Positions 23,386 to 33,488 of a stretch of 64,000 bases of DNA are shown one piece after another. The notes below the pieces were generated by a model. That model saw nothing but the letters and a program-made list of their open reading frames with translations. It had not been told where the DNA came from and searched no databases. This stretch comes from Eulemur rufifrons (Eukaryota; Chordata; Mammalia; Primates; Lemuridae), in assembly GCF_041146395.1 (NCBI RefSeq), contig NC_090989.1, forward strand, positions 243,898,843 through 243,962,842. The letters are read 5' to 3'. Position 1 is the first letter of the stretch, and every line of letters begins with the position of its first letter. A program made the translations under genes and the position numbers.

Positions 23386-24369
23386 TTCACAGCCTCTGAC
23401 ATTCATATTATTTCTTTCATCTAAAATATTTTTCTTCCCCTATGTATTTTACCTATCCAGCCTGATTTAATGATATAATTGATAAAGAGCATAAAGAAGT
23501 CAAACTTTCTTATTTTCTATATATGTGGAAGCTTTCTTATACTTCATATCCTTAAATTCATTATCTTTCACCTTTTTAATTTCTTTTCTATGTTTAAGGA
23601 AAAATCACAGTTTATGAAAGTCACTGAGAGATAATTATCTGCCTGTAATTGATGGTAACTGCTTGGAATTTTCCAGGGAGTATGTGGATTATGGCTGGTC
23701 ATCACATTAGAATCTGTCTCATGGGGTTCTATCATGCTGTTTGAAAACAGTGTGAGAAATAGTAGGGAACTATTAAGAATTTCATCCTAAAATGACCCAA
23801 GTGGCTTACTCTGGATCCTGTCTAATATTTTTCATTTTTACTATGAAGATTGGGATTTGTGATTTAAATTTTAAGTGGTGAAAATCTTTCTGCTGAAAAC
23901 TTAAGCTTTTTTTTTTTTGCCTATTCTTTATTTTTATGATTTTCCTTCCTTTTTTATTAGATAATTATAATAATTAGAATGCAAAGAATCACCTCCAGGA
24001 AACCTTTTTGATGAATGCCAGCAACTTCTCTTTTTGTCCTTGTTCACAGTTTGCATGATCATGAATTATGTTTTGTTTTCTAGATAACATATTAACACTT
24101 TGTGCATTTCCCCCTCTTCCTTACCCCAAGCCCAGGTCTCCATCTAGATCCTTATGCATGTGGCTTCAACTTTGTTCCCCTAACAGTGTGACAAAATTTT
24201 CTGAATTTTAGATCTGGGAAGAATCAGAGTATACTAGTGGGGATAGTAAAATTAAAATGTGTTAGATATACCACAGTACAGTGAAATATACACAGTGTCA
24301 GAGAGGTAAATGAAATATTCATATTTTCCCCAAATTTCCTTAGGTTAGAGATTCTGTTTCTGCTCAGCA
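23386..24369. other. Unassigned noncoding DNA
   Basis: No named repeat or gene found. Confidence 0.45.
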
Positions 24370-24598
24370 GAGTTTCAATTATCTATTTTATTGTGAATAT
24401 AATGGGCATATGAAAAAGTGCAGAAAATAAATAATATTGGTGTAAAAAAATACATCTATGTGACTGCCACCTAGGTTAAGAAATAGAACATTGTCAGAAT
24501 CCCCCCCCAAATCTCTGTATCACCCATCCTAACTCTGCTAATTTTTATGCCATCCACTTCCTAGCTGTCTTTTAAGTTTTACCTCAGTTGTGCAGTCT
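24370..24598 (-). mobile_element. Ancient L1M, 3' part (segment 1 of a dispersed element)
   Basis: Antisense L1M 3' UTR: 'ttgtgaatataatgggcata', 'aaaagtgcagaaaataaat', 'aagaaatagaacattgtcag'. It is broken by an LTR at about 24599. Later parts of the same L1 appear from 25676 to about 28270 in consistent order. Confidence 0.6.
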
Positions 24599-25000
24599 GT
24601 AGTGGATGCTGTTAGTCCTCTGCCTTGCCTCCCGCATCTCCTTTACTAAATGCTGTGAGTTCTTGCATGGCAAAAACTCAACAGCTGTGCACTTATTTGA
24701 AGACTTGTCCTCAGCCAAATGGGAGTTGCTACCAGGGAGGCCACGCCTCCTCTCTCCCTGCAGCGTTGGAATTGACTGTGGCAGGAAAGGTGGGATGAGC
24801 TGTGTGGTGCTCTAGTGCTTCACCTTGGGATTGAACCAAAGTTCGTCTCTAGCTGAGATGTTACTCTTGCAAGCTTTTTTCTCCTGCTTTCCCCTGCCTC
24901 CTTTTCTCCTCTTCTCCTGATAGCACTCCTCCAATAAATGAATCAGTTGAACAAGAACCCATGTCTCAGGCTCTGATGTTAGGGATCCAGAGCTAAGACA
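24599..25000 (+). mobile_element. LTR-like insertion
   Basis: Begins 'tgtagtggatgctgttag' and ends close to 'ccagagctaagaca'. It has a poly(A) signal in 'ctccaataaatgaatcag' followed by 'catgtctcaggctctgatg', which resembles the R-U5 part of an ERV LTR. I found no clear target duplication and do not name the family. The frames at 24606-24815 and 24812-25003 are LTR sequence. Confidence 0.5.
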
Positions 25001-25005
25001 CATTC

Positions 25006-25670
25006 TGCATAGCTTTTTATTGCTGCATAAGAGGTAACAACAGACTCCATGGCTTAAAACAATACATATTTATTATCCCACAGAAACTGAGTCAAGAGAG
25101 TTCAGGCATGGCTTAGCTAGGTCATCTGCAAGGCTGCAATCAAGATGTGGGTTGCAGCTGGGGTCTCATCTGAATGCTTGACTTCCGAAGGTTCTGCTTC
25201 CAAGCTCACTCAGGTTGTGGGCAGAATTCATTTTCTTGACATTGTAGAAATGAGGGCCTCATTTTCTTGCTGAACCCTTGTAGGCACTCAGCTGGAAAAT
25301 CTTGCCACATAGGCACCCCCACATGGTTACTTGCTTCATCAAAACCAGCAAGATTCTGTGAAATGTAAATAGAAGAAGACAAAAAGTATATGCAATAAAT
25401 AAAAAGGTAAATATAGAAACAAAATTTTAAAAAAAGAGAAAAAAAAAATAAAAAAGCAAGGGAGAGAGACTTCAGCAAGACCTGTGCTATAGTCTTATGT
25501 AATGGAATCATGTACTTACAATCATGTATATGTCATCACTTTTTGCTCGACTGTACTGGTTAAAAGTGAGTCACAAGTCTCACCTACATTTAAGAGGAAA
25601 GGATCACACACGAGTATGAACATCAGGAGACTGGGATTATGAGAGCTACCTTAAGAGTTTGTCTGTCACA
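25006..25670 (-). mobile_element. MLT1-type MaLR LTR (reverse) with an internal insertion
   Basis: Antisense MLT1: 'tattgctgcataagaggta', 'catggcttaaaacaatacat', 'atttattatcccacagaaac' (antisense poly(A) signal region), 'ctgcaatcaagatgtgggtt' and the far end 'gtctgtcaca'. The 5-bp cattc lies on both sides (25001-25005 and 25671-25675), fixing both boundaries. Without the 102-bp insert the LTR is about 560 bp. The minus-strand frame at 25206-25511 is not a gene. Confidence 0.8.
25353..25454 (+). mobile_element. 102-bp A-tailed retroposed insert in the LTR
   Basis: An A-rich block interrupts the MLT1 sequence between 'aaaaccagcaag' and 'ggagagagactt'. The hexamer agcaag lies on both sides (25347-25352, 25455-25460), consistent with a LINE-mediated target duplication. 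The source is not identifiable; the 3' end of an L1 or another short A-tailed transcript would fit. Confidence 0.55.
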
Positions 25671-25675
25671 CATTC

Positions 25676-26011
25676 CTTGCCAATTCAGACTGGTTTTACC
25701 TGTTTTTGAATTTTATGTATTTGAGGTCATACACTGTGTGTGTCTGTTTTATTTTTCCTCCTCTCATTCTTGTTCATAGGCTTACCTAATTTTCTAAACA
25801 TCATTTATTGTATTTTTAAGATTTATCTGTACTATTGCATGTGGTTGCAACTTGCTCATTTTTATTTCTGAATAATATTCTATTATTTTTTATTCTATTA
25901 TTGGACTTACTGTTGATTTTTATTGTTTCCCTTTTTTGTTATGAAAACTATGCTGTTATGAAGATAGTTATGCTTTTATCCTGATGCACATAATCTCACT
26001 TTTGTGTGAAA
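25676..26011 (-). mobile_element. Ancient L1M (segment 2)
   Basis: Resumes the L1M after the LTRs: 'ggttttacctgtttttgaat', 'gaggtcatacactgtgtgtg', 'tctgaataatattctatta'. This is antisense L1 3' UTR and ORF2 end. It is cut by the MER5A-like element. Confidence 0.55.
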
Positions 26012-26175
26012 CGGTACTTCTCAAACTTTAGCAAGCACAAGAATCACCTGATAGGCTTGTTAAAACCGAGACTGCTGGGACCCAACTGTAGGAAGGTCTG
26101 TGATAGGATTTGCAGCCTAACATCTTCTGAGGTACTGATGCTGCTGGTGTGGGATCTGCACTTGGGAAACCACTG
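26012..26175 (+). mobile_element. MER5A-like hAT DNA element
   Basis: A 164-bp nonautonomous hAT element: 'ggtacttctcaaactttag' at the left, 'aagaatcacctgataggctt', 'gttaaaaccgagactgctgg', 'ggtactgatgctgctggtg', and the inverted end 'gggaaaccactg'. An 8-bp duplication is no longer readable. The plus-strand open frame at 26006-26194 is this element. Confidence 0.8.
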
Positions 26176-27258
26176 CTATAGAATATATTCCTAGTTGTGG
26201 AATTGTTAGGTCAAGAGTCTGAATATGTTCAGTTTAGTGCAACAGTTTACCAGAGTTGTACCATTTTACAAACTGACCCCCAATATACAAAAATTCCTAT
26301 TGCTCCATGTCCTGGCTAGCACTAATTGTGAGATTTCTAAATTTTTTCAAGTCTAGTAAGAGTGTAGTGATATCATGGTGGCTTAAATATGTATCATCAT
26401 GATTATAAAATGGTTGAGTATTCATATTTTTAATTTATTTTATTTTGGGGCACCTTTTTGTGATGTGCCTATTCGAGTTATGTTTGTTTTTTTTTTTTTT
26501 TTTTTTTTGGTCTTTTTCATTTGGGTCATTTCTCTCTTCCTTATTTATTTATTGAGTTCTTTATATATTTTGAATACAACATTGTTGATTTTAAGTCTTG
26601 GAAAATATCTTTCCCACCCTGGCTTGCTTTTTCACACTTAGTGATTGCTTTTCAAAAAGAGAATTTTCAATTTTGTTATAGTCCAAACTTTAGTCTTTTC
26701 CTTAATAGTTAGTGTTTTGGAAATCTTTTTGAAAAACTTTCCATACCTAAAGATTGTGGAGATATTTTTTGTTATCCTCTCAAAGCTGAATTATTAATAG
26801 TAGTATTGCCTTTCACATTCTGATACATGATCCACCTAGAATTGATTTTTGTGAGTTACAAGATTGAGAATTAATTTCTTTCTGTTCATATGCATAAATT
26901 GTCCCAACATCATTTATTGAACAGTATTTTCTTTGTCATAGCCAAGTGTCATGTATATGAGTGTCTTTCTTGGCTTTCTACTCTGGTGATTTGTCTACTG
27001 TCTATCTCTGTCATTGAATCTTACCGTCTCAATTAGTTGAGCTTTATTATAACACTTGATATTTCTTAACATATATTTCTGGTGAATTTAACAGTTTTTC
27101 CTCATGCAATGACTATTTCTCTAATAATTCTCTTTGTCTTAATATATATATTTTGTTTAATATTACTGTAGTTACATTAGCTATTTCTAGATTTGGTTTA
27201 TCTTTTTTTTTTATCATTTTACTTTAAGCTTTCTGTAAAGTCCAATTTCAAATGTGTA
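26176..27258 (-). mobile_element. Ancient L1M ORF2 region (segment 3)
   Basis: Antisense L1 ORF2 with landmarks 'attcctagttgtggaattg', 'tttattgagttctttatata', 'atgatccacctagaattgat', 'cccaacatcatttattgaac' and 'gtctcaattagttgagcttt'. A run of about 22 T lies near 26487-26508. There are too many stops for coding. It is cut at 27259 by a Tigger-like element. Confidence 0.65.
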
Positions 27259-27496
27259 CAGTTGACCCTTGAACAGCATGAATTTGAACTTTGAACACAT
27301 ATGCAGATTTTTTTCAAGCAGATGTCGATGGAAATACAGTATTCATGGGATGCAAAACCTTCACATAGCGAGGGTGAACTTTTTGTATATGCTTGTTCCC
27401 CTGGGCGGACTGCAGGACTTAAGTATGCACAGATTTGGTTATATGTGGCTGGTCCTGGAACCAGTCCCCACATGTATATATACTGAGGCATGACTG
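27259..27496 (+). mobile_element. Tigger-like nonautonomous element
   Basis: A 238-bp element with left end cagttgacccttgaacag and decayed inverted right end 'gaggcatgactg', flanked by TA on both sides (27257-27258, 27497-27498). Internal landmarks are 'gatgtcgatggaaatacagt', 'attcatgggatgcaaaacc' and 'ggtcctggaaccagtcccc'. Three overlapping small open frames here are decayed element sequence. Confidence 0.8.
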
Positions 27497-27498
27497 TA

Positions 27499-28270
27499 TA
27501 TTATAAAGGATTTATAGCTAGTTTTTATTTTTTAAAATCAGTATAACAATCATTGATTTTTTATTGGAACATTTAGTAATTTACATTTAATACAATTACT
27601 GAAACATTGAGGTTTAAATTGATTGCTAGATATATGATTTAAACTGATTATGATTATAATCACTTATTGTGATTAGTAATTATTTTGCCTATTCTATAGT
27701 TACTTTTTCTTCTTTATTTCCATAGACAAATATACACACAAATATATTTAAGAATTTGGAATTTATAAACTTTTTCCCTATTCATGAGTACTATTCTAGA
27801 GATAATATAGGCACTCTTGATTTATCAAAGATTAATAATTATCTTTACCTGAGTTCTTTCAGAAAATGTAAGGCTCTTAGAACACTTTTTATTCAGTTAC
27901 GCCTTTCTAATGAATATGCTGTTATTTTACGCTTTAACTCTTTCTATATTAAATCCCACAAGACATTTTACTTTTGTTTTCTATATTCAGTGTTTATTTA
28001 AATTTACCAAATGTGTATCATTTTCTTTGCTTATTATGCCTTCCTGCATTTCTGAGCTTAAATATCCATGAACATAGTAAGAATGTTTGTTTTATTGTCT
28101 GTATCAGATAATTCCAATATGTGGGTTCCCTCTTTGTGTTGTCTGTTGTTCCTTCAGGCCTGGCTCATCTTGTCTTGTTATGTGGTCTCATTACCTTTCT
28201 TCATTGGACATTGTACTAAAAAATTACTTTTAGAAATAATTTAAGGCCTAGAATGGTGGTGTTTTTTTCA
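27499..28270 (-). mobile_element. Ancient L1M, upstream part (segment 4)
   Basis: Continues the L1M towards its 5' side: 'catttagtaatttacatttaat', 'gtctgtatcagataattcca', 'atgtgggttccctctttgtg', 'cattggacattgtactaaa', 'aataatttaaggcctagaat'. These are antisense L1 ORF1-side and 5'-UTR-like motifs. Confidence 0.5.
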
Positions 28271-29000
28271 GTGAGGATATAGAAGAATCAGGGGCTATGA
28301 TAGCAATAGAATCCACTCAAAAGGGATTAACTGGATTAAGGGACTATTTACAAAGTGTTGTGGGGTGGGAAACCATCAAGGGCTGTTGAGTCACCCACTC
28401 TGAGTTTGAAGGGAGCAGGAGAGGCAGCAGTGGAGGGTCTGCCTATGGAGCTTTACTTGTAGACAATACAGCCACTGCCAGAAAAGCAGTACCAAAGCAG
28501 GAATGGAGTGGAGCAGAAATACCCTGACTTCTTTATCCTCCCACCCTCTGATTTCCTCATCATGCTTCCCTTTGTCCAAAATCAACTAGAAGCTAGAGGA
28601 CAAGGGAGCCTGGATAATGCAGTCCAGTAGGGGTCTGTGACCTGGAAGCAAAGTACAGGGAGGAGAAGCGCAGAAAATAGATCTGGACAGCAAATGTAGA
28701 CTAACAAATACAGTGGATGTGTTTTGTTCTCCTAAGCTCCTTGCTAGGCTAAGGCTTGAGTTTCTCTGGGACACCTAAATACCCCATTGGAATATAGCCC
28801 AATGTCCCACTGTCAGGGTGGAGCCCTCCAGCCCAGAACCCAGAGGAGTGTGGATTCACCAGAGTCTGCTACCTTGGTGGGTGCTGTACTCCACCCTCTG
28901 CTTACTGAGCCTACCAAAAGCAAAGCTCTACCTTTCAGCTGCCCCCAGTCAATCTGTAAAATCTCCAGGGCAGAAGTAGTGCTCAGCACTAATGTTCTCT
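28271..29000. repeat. LTR-like repetitive sequence, family uncertain
   Basis: GC-richer block with 'ggattaagggactatttaca', 'gaaaccatcaagggctg', 'agaaataccctgacttctt', 'agaagctagaggacaaggga' and 'gggtggagccctccagccc'. It resembles an antisense LTR or other old retroelement, with no terminal duplications found. The open frames at 28391-28585, 28586-28774 and 28787-29002 show no recognisable protein. Confidence 0.35.
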
Positions 29001-29105
29001 GATCTTCAACTGGTGATTACTCACTCTGTTTTTTTACTAGGATCTTTTTGAGGGGGAAGTTGGGAGGATCTAATTATTTTATTTGTCTTTAGTAGGAGGA
29101 TTGAA

Positions 29106-29305
29106 CAGGGATTGGCAAACCATAGCCCATGGATCAAATCCAGACCAATGTTTGTTTTGTGAATAAAGTTTTATTGAAAAAAAACCCCCACACTTACTTA
29201 TTAACATATCATCTATGGCTGTATTCATGCTAAAATGGCAGGGTTGAATAGTGACAGAGAAAGTCTTGTCCACAAATGTTTATGGAAAAAGTTTGCTGAA
29301 TCTTG
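29106..29305 (+). mobile_element. hAT (Charlie-type) nonautonomous element
   Basis: Left end 'cagggattggcaaacc', then 'catggatcaaatccagacca', 'gaataaagttttattgaa', 'catctatggctgtattcat', 'tggcagggttgaatagtg', and right end 'aaaagtttgctgaatcttg' (inverted match to the left end). A diverged copy is at 42000-42189. No 8-bp duplication is readable. Confidence 0.75.
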
Positions 29306-29699
29306 GTAGGCATGCCCGCCATTTTCAGAAGCCTGCTGTCCCCCCTACAAGAATATTTAAGACATATATAATTTACTTCTGTGAAGCATCTTCATCTATA
29401 CCATCCAATTAAATTTTAGTGGCAAATGACTTGGTTGAGTTTCTTTTCCTTATTATTATAGATCTGTCTAATCATGGTGATATTAATGAGATGTTCAGTG
29501 TTCAAATTGAAGTTAATTGGAAGGAAAATAAGTAGAAAGAAGTGGTCTAGATTACTGGAAAAAGCTAATCAAACTGCCACTGATAGAGATAAATGAAAAA
29601 CTATAACTTTAAAGTGATTAAAAATCTGATTAAGTGACTTAATTAAATGTGCACACAAATAAATAAGGGTTTAGAACCATTTAAATAGTATTTTGATAA
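29306..29699. other. Unassigned noncoding DNA
   Basis: Nothing recognisable. Confidence 0.4.
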
Positions 29700-29890
29700 T
29701 ATCTAGCACCTATTAATGCTGATATTGCACTAGGAATTTTTATGTGCTTCATCACAATCAAGTTCCAATCTCTGTTGAGTTCACTATAATCCTTCTCATT
29801 TTATAGATGGATAGACTGGCTTCCAGAAAGTTTAAGCAACTTGATTCTGACCTCAAGCTTGCAGGTAGCAGTCTTGGGATTTGGTTACAC
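29700..29890 (-). repeat. MIR SINE (reverse), diverged
   Basis: 'tgcactaggaatttttatgtg', 'tctcattttatagatggata' and 'aagtttaagcaacttgattc' follow the antisense MIR order. Confidence 0.55.
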
Positions 29891-31389
29891 TTTAAAGGTG
29901 TCAGGACAGGAAGAAGCCATTTTATATACTTCCCTTAGACAACATGGCTGTGTAACACTGATAGGTTCTGTTCATGTTAGACACCGTAACAGTCCCGTCT
30001 CCAACTTGTTTCTGTTGTATACTAGGAAAAAAAAATCAAATGGCAAAGGCAGAAATGTTTCCTTTTAAGAAACAGTAGGAGGAATCTGATTGATTTGGGT
30101 TGAGGTATACTGACAATTCAACAGCGGCCAGCTGAAATTGCTTTTCCTACTGAAGTGTTTAAGCCTGGCCTAAAGCACTGTAGCCAGCTTGCACCTGCTG
30201 CATGAATCCTTTGCAGTGCTTCAGAAGCAATGCGTCTTTGAGGCATCTTGTGACTTTGTTATGTATTTATTATGTTCATGAATATCAAAGAAGTGGAGGA
30301 CAAGTCTGGAGGCTGCAAATAAACTACACATGGGCTCTGGGACCTTCTAATTGGATTTTTTAAGTAGCATTTTATGTGTATTCTTTATAAAACCTCTTTT
30401 TTTTTTTTTTTTTGGTAAATTCCTAAGAGACTATTCCTTAGTCTGAACTGGACAACTGGAAAGGTTTTTGTCTCTTAAAATTCAATTGATTTTTAGATTT
30501 CAGTTCCTTTCTAATGTCCTCAATAACTTTCCAAACAAGATATTTGTACTTAGGACTTTGTTTTGCTCTAACTTTGCCAGAGACTTGCCCTAAGTATGAG
30601 ACTGAGTAGGAATTAATTTAGCCCCAGAAGGATGACTTCGTCTTGACTGGTAAGTGATAGAAAATGGGGTTGTTGCAGAAGCGGAACAGTCTAAACTTTA
30701 GCATCTGTGAACACTGCAGTAGATTTAAAATGTTTTTGCTTTTAAAATAAGTAAAAAAAAAAAAGCGTAAATTAAATTCTAAATAAGGCTGTGTCAGGAG
30801 GCATGTTTATATATTGCAATCAGTCTGGGGTGAAAAATGAGGCAAGCAGGTTACTCAGCCACCAGAGTACTTCTAACATTACAGTGTTTCATCCTTTCTT
30901 TTCCCATTTTATGTTCCCCTTTCCCAGCTTTTTACTTTTCAACATATTAGTCATGAAGACAGAGAGAATGGAGAAGGAGAGTATAGAAAAGGCAGAAATG
31001 TCAGCATATTTTAACAAGGGGAACTATCAAATCATGGGATATCACTGGAGAATCAATTCACTTGGAGATTTAAATATGTCATCTCAACATAATGTAGCAT
31101 GAGAGGTTACTGAAAATTGATCTCTAAGTTTTTCATAATGTATCTTTTCACAAATGTACAGTAAAAGTACTGTATCTGGAAGGACTAAATAGTGCATTAG
31201 TAGTGCATTTCTAGTACTCCTTGAAAATATGGAAACATATTTTGGTGGGTTATCTTTACATGTCTTGTGTAGAATAAAAATAAAATAAGGGGATTTCTAC
31301 AATATTTTTGATATGACGATGAAATAGCCTTACACGTTCTTAAGGTTAGAGAAATAATTGGAAAAAAGACCATCAGTATACTCAACTTT
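29891..31389. other. Unassigned DNA with a possible conserved noncoding stretch
   Basis: I see no named repeat. About 30080-30360 is non-repetitive with balanced composition ('cagcggccagctgaaattgc', 'cagcttgcacctgctgcatg') and could be a conserved noncoding element. The 103-codon plus-strand frame at 30791-31102 has no recognisable domain and no coding context. Confidence 0.35.
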
Positions 31390-31678
31390 GCTTACAATTT
31401 GTTCAGTTTTAAACCTTCTTCTAACTAATAACTACTCTGACACATGCGTACACCCCTATCCAAGGGTAACTACTATCCTGACAATTCCACCATCATATAT
31501 TAGTTTTACCTACTTTGGAAAGTTATACACATGGAGTCATACAGTGTGTACTCTTTCATGTTTTTCATCTTCCATGGAATTCGTCCATGTTAATTGCATT
31601 TGGTATTAGTACATTCATTCTCATTGATATATAATGTTAAATATTTATTAATTATACTGTTGAAGGATATTTGATGTG
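31390..31678 (-). mobile_element. Ancient L1M 3' part (left flank of the 1.8-kb block)
   Basis: Antisense L1M: 'ccaagggtaactactatcct', 'tagttttacctactttgga', 'ggagtcatacagtgtgtact', 'cgtccatgttaattgcattt' and 'actgttgaaggatatttgatg'. The same L1 resumes at about 33490. Confidence 0.65.
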
Positions 31679-31992
31679 CAGGGCCATCCCTAGGGTATGT
31701 GAAATCTTGGCAAAACGTCTTTTTTGTTTTTGTTTTTTTGGCAGGGTCCTTGCCTGTATAAACTATTTGATTAAAAATGTATTATAAAATTTGTGGACCC
31801 ATATGAATATAGTGATTTATCAGTGAACATTCAGAATAATGAGTAGAGAAGAGGTACTTATATATTTGTTTATTGTCCAATTAGTAGATGTAAAATTTCT
31901 TCATAATGTCCAGATATTTTTCTGTTTAGGTCCACAAAACATCTCATCATTTCATGTGTTTTTTTTTGTTGTTCTTGGCGGTGCTGGTTTGG

Positions 31993-31997
<5 letters not shown>

Positions 31998-32031
<34 letters not shown>

Positions 32032-32200
32032 GTTTGTTTTTTTGTACAGACAAGGTTTCACTCTGTTGCCCTGGTTGGGGTGTAGCGGTAGCCTCATAGC
32101 TCATAGTTCATTGTTACCATAAATTCCCACCCTCAAGCTATTCTCCTGCCTCAGCCTTCCAAAGTGCTGGGATTATAGGTGTGAGCCACTATACCCAGCC
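31998..32200 (-). mobile_element. Alu-related monomer (FLAM-like) with TTTTG tail
   Basis: Antisense monomer: a (TTTTG)n-rich stretch at 31998-32044 corresponds to its A-rich tail, followed by 'caaggtttcactctgttgcc', 'agcctcatagctcatagttc', 'caagctattctcctgcctca' and 'gtgctgggattataggtgtg', ending 'ccactatacccagcc'. One arm of about 160 bp only, and far more diverged than the Alu at 10.4 kb, so it is either a free monomer or an internally deleted early Alu. The frames at 31839-32099 and 31870-32097 are low-complexity shadows. Confidence 0.8.
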
Positions 32201-32984
32201 TCTTCAAGTTCTTTGTTGTCAAATGTCTTGCTCCTTCCTAATGTTCTTGTTCCTAACACTAGAAAAAGGTAGAAACACTATTATTATCCACAATGCCATG
32301 GCTCTTCAGAACTTACTGGTATTGAAATAATATAGATTTTCTTGCCTTTGCATTTCCCTAATACCTTTTGTTAAATGCCTATTACCTTATTACCCATTAT
32401 ATAGCATCATCCATTGTGCCACCTGTGAATATTGGTTTCTGGTGACTCTTTCAAAGATTGTGACTTCACTTCATTGATTATGGCCACAAATGCCAGTGTT
32501 ACCCATAGTGTGCAGGAAAATGTCAAACATAACTTATTTTCTAGTCATGTTAAATTTACCATTCAGAATTTTATTGAATAAACATAGAACAAAGTATCTT
32601 CTAACCTCTAACCATATCCTTTCTTGAACTCTTTTGACCATAATCACTAGAATCCTAATGTGATTATCTTTCAGTGTTGATTATACCAATGACTTATGCC
32701 TCTCACCAATAGCAATGGTAGGTTAGAGCCCATCAGCAGAATAAGAGGTGGTCCTACTCACACAAGGAATGTTCTTGCCTTGTTCAGGATAGCTTTAGAT
32801 CCATCCTGGGAAGTATTATGATGTCCCATCTAGCAGAAGCAAGAGAAGACATAGGTCGAGAGGACCCATTGGCATTGCAGAGCATCAGTCTGGACAACCT
32901 GTGGAGGAGACAGGCACAGCCAACTCTGAAAGACTGGCTAACATGTGATGTGCAGTCAGTGGACAGGGTGAGGAATTGCACAGG

Positions 32985-33019
32985 CTGCTTATGGCAGAAT
33001 ATAGTCTGCTTATGGCAGA
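32985..33019. repeat. 21-bp tandem duplication
   Basis: ctgcttatggcaga occurs at 32985-32998 and 33006-33019, so the period is 21 bp. Confidence 0.8.
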
Positions 33020-33488
33020 CTCTACTATTCTCAGGTACTAGGACTAGAGAGGGCACTAAAATAAGAGCATGGATGGACAATAGTGGTGCATGGGCCTACA
33101 CAGGTGGCTCCAGTTCAAGGTTGGCAGTAGATTGTTGGTAGTCTAGACTCCTGTGTGTTTATCTTGTGTCACCAAAAATCAGATATTAGCACCATTTGGT
33201 GACTCAAACTCACATAAATACTGTGAAAAAAACATTATGCCAGCCAAGGAATCCTGGACCTCCTTGGGGCACGTGGTTGACCCCCAATGAGTGGAGTAGA
33301 GGATTGGAAAGTACCCAAAAAGAGGAAAACAGGGATTAGGATCCATGTAAGTCCTGGTGTAGGCTCAGGTGCCCTACTCAGATGGCAGCGCCAGCTCCAG
33401 TTGATACCACCCACAGAAAGGAGACAGAAAATTTCAAGGAAGACACTCCAAGCATGGACTCCTTGAGGCATTGCTAGGTAGGGCCCTA

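Larger units (their letters stand above)
31679..33488. mobile_element. Candidate hAT-like DNA transposon, 1.8 kb
   Basis: This block interrupts a continuous L1M. Its outer ends form an imperfect inverted repeat: left cagggccatccctag (31679-31693), and the complement of the right end reads tagggccctacctag (33474-33488), 12 of 15 matching. The outer 8-mers, ttgatgtg on the left and ttgttgac on the right, agree at 5 of 8 positions and could be a decayed target duplication. Such ends resemble hAT (Tip100/Zaphod-type) elements. Inside are an Alu-type monomer (31998-32200) and opposed open frames at 32784-33080 (minus) and 32818-33141 (plus). I recognise no transposase in either. The family assignment is an inference. 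Confidence 0.4.

Noticed and set aside
26399..26712. Plus-strand frames with a Phe-rich stretch resembling membrane segments
   Set aside because: They come from a T run and antisense L1 ORF2.
30791..31102. 103-codon plus-strand frame
   Set aside because: No domain or family resemblance. Composition matches the surrounding noncoding DNA.
32784..33141. Opposed 98- and 107-codon frames as a possible gene or transposase
   Set aside because: They overlap on opposite strands, and neither translation shows a transposase motif I can identify. I kept the region only as the interior of a candidate DNA element.
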